From positions 860,542-924,541 of the forward strand of contig CAJNDS010002401.1 of NCBI GenBank assembly GCA_905221605.1: 64,000 nt of DNA, given 5' to 3'. This document shows positions 59,071-64,000 of the stretch, in pieces. A program made the position numbers and the translations under genes. Position 1 is the stretch's first letter. The number at the start of each line of letters is the position of its first letter. The DNA is from Symbiodinium natans (lineage: Eukaryota > Sar > Dinophyceae > Suessiales > Symbiodiniaceae). The notes under the pieces were generated by a model. It made no database searches and was not told the DNA's origin. It saw only the letters and a list, made by a program, of their open reading frames with translations.

Positions 59071-59780
59071 CATGGTCGTCGCACAGCTAGCATGTTATTG
59101 CTAATCGCAATGGTCGCAGTGATCCACAGAAAAGTCGTAGCAATAGGTCAAAGTGTCTTAATTTCCTATCTTTAACCCTTTGCTCCTTCGTCGCTTCATT
59201 CTAGCTTCTCTGATTTACTTTCTGTCCCTCTCGTTCTGCCTTTGCAGACCTTTTCTTCGAATCGATCGACCTTTACATGTGTTTGAGAGCTGTTCATTGT
59301 TTCTTGAACCGCCGATTTTTCCACTGCATCTATCCGAGGTACATCCGGCGGAGGTTATGCATGCAGATGCGGAACACCAATCAAAGGTGCGGCTTATTCA
59401 AACCTCTCAGCGCTCGAAGGCATTGCTTGCGCTGAAGGCTACTCGCGACACAGCGCCTTAAGTTCTGACTGACTCCACGCAGGCATCCTGCCACCTCCAA
59501 CAGCCATGTCAGCACCCTGTCACGGATGCACGCCGAGTTGCTCCCTTTCGCACCTGTATGTCGAGGTCGTGCAAAGCCTCGATTTCAATCGATTTCAATA
59601 CAAACGCTGTGTGACATGTGTTGGCTGATTCGCCTCGAGAGCTCGGCACGACGCGCGCCTTTGCCCAACAACAACCTCGACCTCGAGACTCTGGACTGAT
59701 GCCCCGAGCAACCACCTCCGACGGCTTCTCGCGGGAGTAGAGGTAGCTTCCACGGATCTGGAAGCTGGTCCCCTCCGAGC
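55172..59780 (-). CDS. ABCC/MRP-type ABC transporter, NBD1 exons (first ATPase domain)
   Basis: Exons in order: 59780-59716 (FQIRGSYLYSREKPSE), 59577-59542 (ALHDLDIQVRKG), 58849-58815 (Walker A first half, EMVAIVGGVGSG), 58373-58331 (KSTLLEAALGELHP), 57818-57742 (AQVPHIAEGTLRENVVFGQ), 57566-57506, 57153-57118 (GDEAFIGARGIS), 56959-56898 (signature LSGGQRARVSLAR), 56780-56763 (ELVLLD, Walker B, 18 nt), 56227-56180 (DPFGSVDAPTALWILE), 55958 to about 55914 (GPMLKDRARVV), 55607-55563 (VMSKGRIVASGKPSE), 55196-55172 (EEFKQLLRS). Walker B is followed by Asp, not the catalytic Glu, as in ABCC NBD1. A G-x-V exon between 58331 and 57818 and the H-loop exon are missing from my reading. Donors include GC, GT and GA types. 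Confidence 0.87.
56255..56484. repeat. (GGCTTTAAG)n nonamer array inside an ABCC intron
   Basis: About 24 perfect 9-bp units. Being a multiple of three it stays open and would encode a (Lys-Gly-Phe)n peptide on the plus strand, but it lies in the intron between exons 56780-56763 and 56227-56180 of the minus-strand ABCC gene. Confidence 0.9.
58703..58772 (-). repeat. Interstitial (CCCTAAA)n array in an ABCC intron
   Basis: About nine CCCTAAA units with one variant, lying between the KSTLLEAALGELHP exon and the Walker A exon. Confidence 0.9.
58940..59072. repeat. (TAG)n/(CAG)n trinucleotide repeat in an ABCC intron
   Basis: About 17 TAG units grading into GCAGCAGGAGCAGG and CAGCAG units. In reverse it reads as (CTA)n then (CTG)n, giving a spurious Ala/Thr ORF. 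It lies in the intron before the Walker A exon. Confidence 0.92.
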
Positions 59781-60009
59781 CTTCAGGTGAGATGCGGGGG
59801 TACTTCCTTGCGTTCCAGTGACGACTCAAAGCCCACTACTTGCTCTGCGCAATGCCGAGGTCGAGGCCGCCAGTCTTGGGCCAGATCTCCACCCACTTTG
59901 GAACGCTAACTCCTTCCCAATTCCATCGTGATGAGTAGACAGTTCTGGCCCCAGGGAATGCAATGCTTCTGGCGGCTCTAATCAGCAAGCCAAGAGGTTC
60001 GAAGGGCTC

Positions 60010-62242
60010 CTGGGAGAACCGGTGCTTCCTCTTGCTTCAGGTAGTTCTCCGCGCGCAACTTGGAGAGCAAGAAGCCTACTGCCTACTCTTCCAATTTCCA
60101 AACCGAGACACAATGACCTAGCACAAGAAGCACAGGTTGCACAAGCTCTCAATTCAGACTTGTTACCTTCCTTGCTTGCACACGCACAGCGTGTTCAGCA
60201 CGGCTACTAGTTTGCCTAAGAAACCCAAGAACATAAAAAGCAATCCCTATATTGCCCTTATAAGGAAGAATATATCTTAACTTTTTGGGGGGTTCTTAAG
60301 CAAATCGTAGTTCACTGGGCTCGTCATGGGCCCCGACTGCGCTGATGCGGACCGTGATCATTCGCTGGATGCCTCCAGACAGCGTGGAGCTCTCCGCCCT
60401 GCAGCCAGATCACGCGCACTCAGGGTTTCAGGGTTTCAGCCACATGTCAGGGCCGTGCCTGCTGTGACTCTGCCAGTTTTTGAAGAGCAGAAGCATCAAG
60501 CATTGACTACCACCAAGCTTGCATGCACGCAAAGCCAACTCCCCGGCTCAGCCGCAGCTGGCCATGGAAGAGGGAGGGGAGGGGGGAGCCACATGCCCAA
60601 CAGAACTTGCCGCAACCGCTGCCTCGATGTGGAAGTGCTGGCAACAGTTACCATCGAATTCCCTCTTAACCCTAAACCCTAAACCCAAAACCCAAAACCC
60701 TAAACCCTAATGCCATGACGGTCACACACCTCAGGGAAGCCAGGATCTGCAGGCAAGCGAAGATCGAGGCGAGGTCGCTGTTGCCGTACCTGACACAAGC
60801 TCTTCCCGAGGTGCATAGTCTTCACACGGGTTTAGGGGTTTAGGGCTTTTATGCCACCCGCTAAGGGCTTAGGGTTCTGGGCTTAAGGTGGTTGGACGAG
60901 GTCAGGCTGGTCAGGACCTCACACGCCATATCCCGGCTGCGCGCTGCACAAGAGGTTGGGTGAGGCCGACATTAAGAATCACGAAGCTGCACCGATTTCG
61001 GCCCGATGCCTATTCCATAAATGACTTTGCCTCAAGGCTGAGCATCTTTTTGAATGCTCAGTGCAGCAAAGTCTCAGGTGAAGGAAGCCCCACAGGCCGG
61101 CGCAGGTCAACAACCTTCCGAGGTTCAAAGTCAACGGAATACCTTGACTTTCCTCATTGCGCTGGACTTGATGGTACCATGATGCAGCGCTTTGTCGGTT
61201 ACGTACGTTCATGTGGCCTTGGGAAGAGGTTGAAGAGGACAACGAAATGGCTGCCTTGGGCACAAGGGACCAGTTTGCAGAAAGTGCGGGCTCCACAGTT
61301 AGGGGTACGATGTTGGGCGCATCGTTGATGGCTACAGTGGGAAGCGGAGTAAGTGAAATGGCTCAAGGCGCAGAATAATCCATCTTGCTGCTACCGCAAA
61401 GGAAGAAGCTCACGCGCTGGCCCAATGAAACCAACGGGGCTGCGCCATGCGCTCATGCCTCCGAGCAGCACATCCTGAAGTAGATTCCCAGCATCGACAG
61501 CTCTCTGGCTCGGATCCTTTTGATTTGTTCCTGAGAGAGGAGGCAAGGGTTGGAACGCCGGGCTGTGGTTTTCACTCGGCATGTTGGGTTGAAGCGGTCA
61601 ACTGCTTGGTCGTAAAGGCTTGACTTACTTAAGTGTTCAAAAGCTGAGGCCACAGGAGGGGGTCTGGGGGGGCACCCCTCCCCCCGAGACCGTATCGGCA
61701 GCTATCGGGACCAGCAGTCTCAAGCAAGTCTTCGGATGTATCTCGCTTCGTGGCATGCATCACTGGAGAGAAGCGAGTGGATCCATGGCTACACAAGGGG
61801 GACATTGCTTTTAAAGAGTCCTCCATGGCGTTCTCCCACGCGTAGCACTTCACAATGCGAATGCCCTTGAGCACTTCGCGGAGCAAGTAGACGCCTGAAC
61901 TCCGATGCAGCTCACACGCCCCTGCCCGAGCTGCAAGTGTGGAACATATCATGCAAGCATGAGGGTTCGGGCTGTCAGTGTGTTCCCACATCTCTTGGCG
62001 ATGGCACCAGCGACAGCAGGCAAATCCACTCATGGCTGCTTGAGGTGTAAAAATCGGATCGATGGCTTGCAAAATGCAAAAAACCAAACACACAGAGTTT
62101 CAGCGCTCGCTTGACTGATCAGCACGACAAAACGAATGCAAAAGCCTCCACCTGCAAACCAAGGGGCGCTTGTCCTGAACATCCTGCAGCTGCATCATGT
62201 TGATCCCCATGGCCCCGCTGAGGATCACGGACACGGTGAGGG
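60010..62242 (-). CDS. ABCC/MRP-type ABC transporter, TMD1 exons (first membrane domain)
   Basis: Exons in order: 62242-62168 (LTVSVILSGAMGINMMQLQ, DVQDK), 61894-61809 (VYLLREVLKGIRIVKCYAWE, the KLYAWE-type motif diagnostic of ABCC TMD1), 61254-61218 (SHFVVLFNLFP, resembling the LALFNLLRFPL helix), 60372-60332 (IQRMITVRISAVG), 60058-60010 (LRAENYLKQEEAPVLP, the RI..FL.. linker to NBD1). The first pair joins in phase (C then GC gives Arg); the last joins the NBD1 exon at 59780 if its donor is GA. Earlier helices probably lie at 62.3-63.8 kb and beyond the window; hydrophobic candidates are near 62440 and 62810. This is the N-terminal half of a full-length exporter. Confidence 0.83.
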
Positions 62243-62532
62243 CTGTAGCAGGTAGCAGGTCAGGCAAATGAACGCCATCGGAGTTGATGTACGTTTACAA
62301 CGTTTTACAACACTCAGGGGTTCTGCTCACTACGCTTCCGAATCCATGGATACATGTAGCCACTGCCAGGACAACTCCTCTCTTGGCAACCTTCAACATT
62401 TTTGCTCGGCCTGGGATGGCCACTGCCAGGCAGAAGAGAGTGGCCAGGCGGAGCTTGACAGCCTTTGGTCTCAGGCCGCAGAGCTTAGAACTCACGATCA
62501 GCGGAGGGTACTTGGACCACCGCCTGTAGATT

Positions 62533-62655
62533 TGGTTTAGGGTTTAGGGTTTAGGGTGTAGGGTTTAGGATGTAGGGTGTAGGGTCTAGGGCTTAGGGTT
62601 TAGGGTTCAGGGTTCAGGGTTTAGGGTTTAGGGTTTAGGGTTTCGGGTTTAGGGC
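62533..62655 (+). repeat. Interstitial TTTAGGG array with variants
   Basis: Canonical and variant units (TGTAGGG, TTCAGGG, TCTAGGG, TTCGGG), about 17 in total, in an intron of the TMD1 region. Confidence 0.88.
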
Positions 62656-62659
62656 CTTC

Positions 62660-64000
62660 TCTGTTGAACTAGGACCGACCGGCTCACAAAAGGGCTGCCG
62701 CTGAAAGTTGACCCACAACCGGGGCCTGGACTGGAAAACCCCACAAACTCTCACTGGTGCCAAGGGTCCATGAGCACGAGCAGCACCGCCACCGTCATGG
62801 TCGCGTTAAGCGTGAGTGAGGCCTGAAACGTCAGCCTTGGCTGAAAGCTGGCGTAGATTTCATGATGAACAGCACCCTGAACCAGGTGTCCAGCTAGTGA
62901 CTGTTCAAGGCTGCAAGCCCATGCACCCTACAGCCATCCGCTGACATCACGGTCTTCTTCTGCCTGCCGAGCTGCCCATGGAAGTTGCCAATCACATCAT
63001 TGTTGATCGTCATCATGGCCTGAAGCCACGGCTTGTACAAAGCAGGGGGCCTTACTCATGCAAGAGCTGCTCGACAGAGGGCGTGGCACAAGGCGACTCA
63101 TGCCTACATGTACGCTGCAATGGCAGTCAAAGGGAAACCTCTTCTTCGGCGAGCGTTTTTTATGTCCAACTGGGTAGCGTCTTCCAGAAGGAAAGTACTG
63201 CGGAAGAAGGTGTAGAAGCCGGTTTTGTTTCAGGCTAGGCTTGTTCCTCTTCGAGTAGTTTCGTGGTCCCTTAAATGGGGACCCATTTATATACCCCTCA
63301 TATACCCTATACACATGAAGGGCCCTTTCCATCAGCAACCTTTAAAAGGAGGTAAGTGACCATAAAAGAGAACCCATGTAAGTACCCTTAGAGTTCCTCC
63401 GTTTCCAAAGCAAGTGCTCCTACCATGGCAACTGAAATCCCCCGCAGCCGAAGTACATTCGGCTTCTTCGACACCTTCTCGGCCAGGTCCTTTCGGCACA
63501 ATAACCGAACAGGAGAGGCCATGAATGCAAAAGGCAGGCGCGATGGGAAGCAGCAGCCATGCAGCAGATTCGACTGGATCAAAGTTGTGAGAACAAACAA
63601 GGCTCTGGATGTGAGCGAGTGATCGAAAATAAGAACCTAAATCCCTAATGAACATATTGTATAACTTTGATGAACCCCCAGTAGGCCTCGGAGCCCACAG
63701 GCTTGTCTTGGCTGAGGACAGAGGCAGGAAGGCGCTGTGTCTTCCTGCGTTTCAGGGCGGGCTTTGAGACGGGTTTCGACTCTTTCAGAGGGGATTAGGG
63801 TTTAAGGTTTAGGGTAGGTTACGTTTTGCGATTGGGATCTGCAGCGCATCTATGCGCGGGTCGAAACGGTGGGCCCGTGTTTGTGAAGATACTTCAATGG
63901 GCAAGCGAAGGCACAGCATTCTTTAAGCATCTCGTTTGCTCAGTCAAGGCGCTTGAACATAGCCACGGCCTCAACGCCAGCAGCTGCCGAAGACTTCAGG
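62660..64000 (-). other. Probable upstream intronic/exonic part of the ABCC gene
   Basis: Minus-strand readings with exon-like character: ASLTLNATMTVAVLLVLM (about 62823-62768, hydrophobic), NNDVIGNFHGQLGRQKK (about 63007-62957) and QDKPVGSEAYWGF (about 63708-63670). Each has AG upstream, but I cannot place them with confidence in TMD1. The gene start is not in the window. Confidence 0.35.
63250..63395. mobile_element. Foldback element, family member 2
   Basis: Relative of the 44325-44465 element: GAGTAGTTTCGTGGTCCC at the left, GGGCCCTTTCC in the middle, and CCATGTAAGTACCCTTAGAG at the right, which is partly complementary to the left end. The two copies lie 19 kb apart and imply a dispersed small element. 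Confidence 0.5.

Overview
The window looks like nuclear DNA of a dinoflagellate, probably a Symbiodinium-like alga. The basis is mixed. Seen directly: interstitial TTTAGGG repeats in both orientations, a near-identical tandem gene array, all recognisable genes on one strand (minus), and genes cut into many short exons whose introns mostly begin with GC, some with GA and few with GT, almost always ending AG before a G. Published work reports non-canonical GC/GA donors, tandem gene arrays and unidirectional gene blocks for dinoflagellates. No rRNA, tRNA, CRISPR or prokaryotic operon was recognised.

Layout. 1-7.7 kb is a subtelomere-like mosaic of exact and degenerate TTTAGGG/CCCTAAA repeats with embedded foldback elements. 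7.7-13.1 kb is a stack of structured satellites: an AATAGTTTT field, an 87-bp palindromic repeat, a 32-bp minisatellite and a 103-bp palindromic repeat. 13.1-22.5 kb is CT-rich DNA made of mutually duplicated and inverted modules. No gene was found in the first 22.5 kb.

25.6-34.6 kb (minus) holds exons for TMD2 and NBD2 of an ABCC/MRP-type ABC transporter. 35.7-47.6 kb (minus) holds three tandem copies of an 11-exon cysteine synthase (O-acetylserine thiol-lyase) gene with a putative organelle-targeting leader. 52.7-54.7 kb (minus) holds a SET-domain gene and two 3' exons of an unidentified gene, possibly the same one. 55.2-62.3 kb (minus) holds exons for TMD1 and NBD1 of an ABCC transporter.

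The main observation is that the two ABCC halves are complementary (degenerate NBD1, canonical NBD2), on the same strand, in the right order, and separated by about 20 kb containing the cysteine synthase array and the SET gene. Either one ABCC gene spans about 37 kb or more with other genes nested inside it, or an ABCC gene has been split by insertion of the array, or two half-genes lie here by chance. Cysteine feeds glutathione synthesis and ABCC pumps commonly export glutathione conjugates, so a functional link is conceivable, but that is inference. Within the array, copy 2 has lost the intron that joins the targeting leader to the catalytic exons and has gained an in-frame ATG, so it may encode an untargeted enzyme. 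Exon borders were read by eye from splice phase and family resemblance; no search or transcript data were available.
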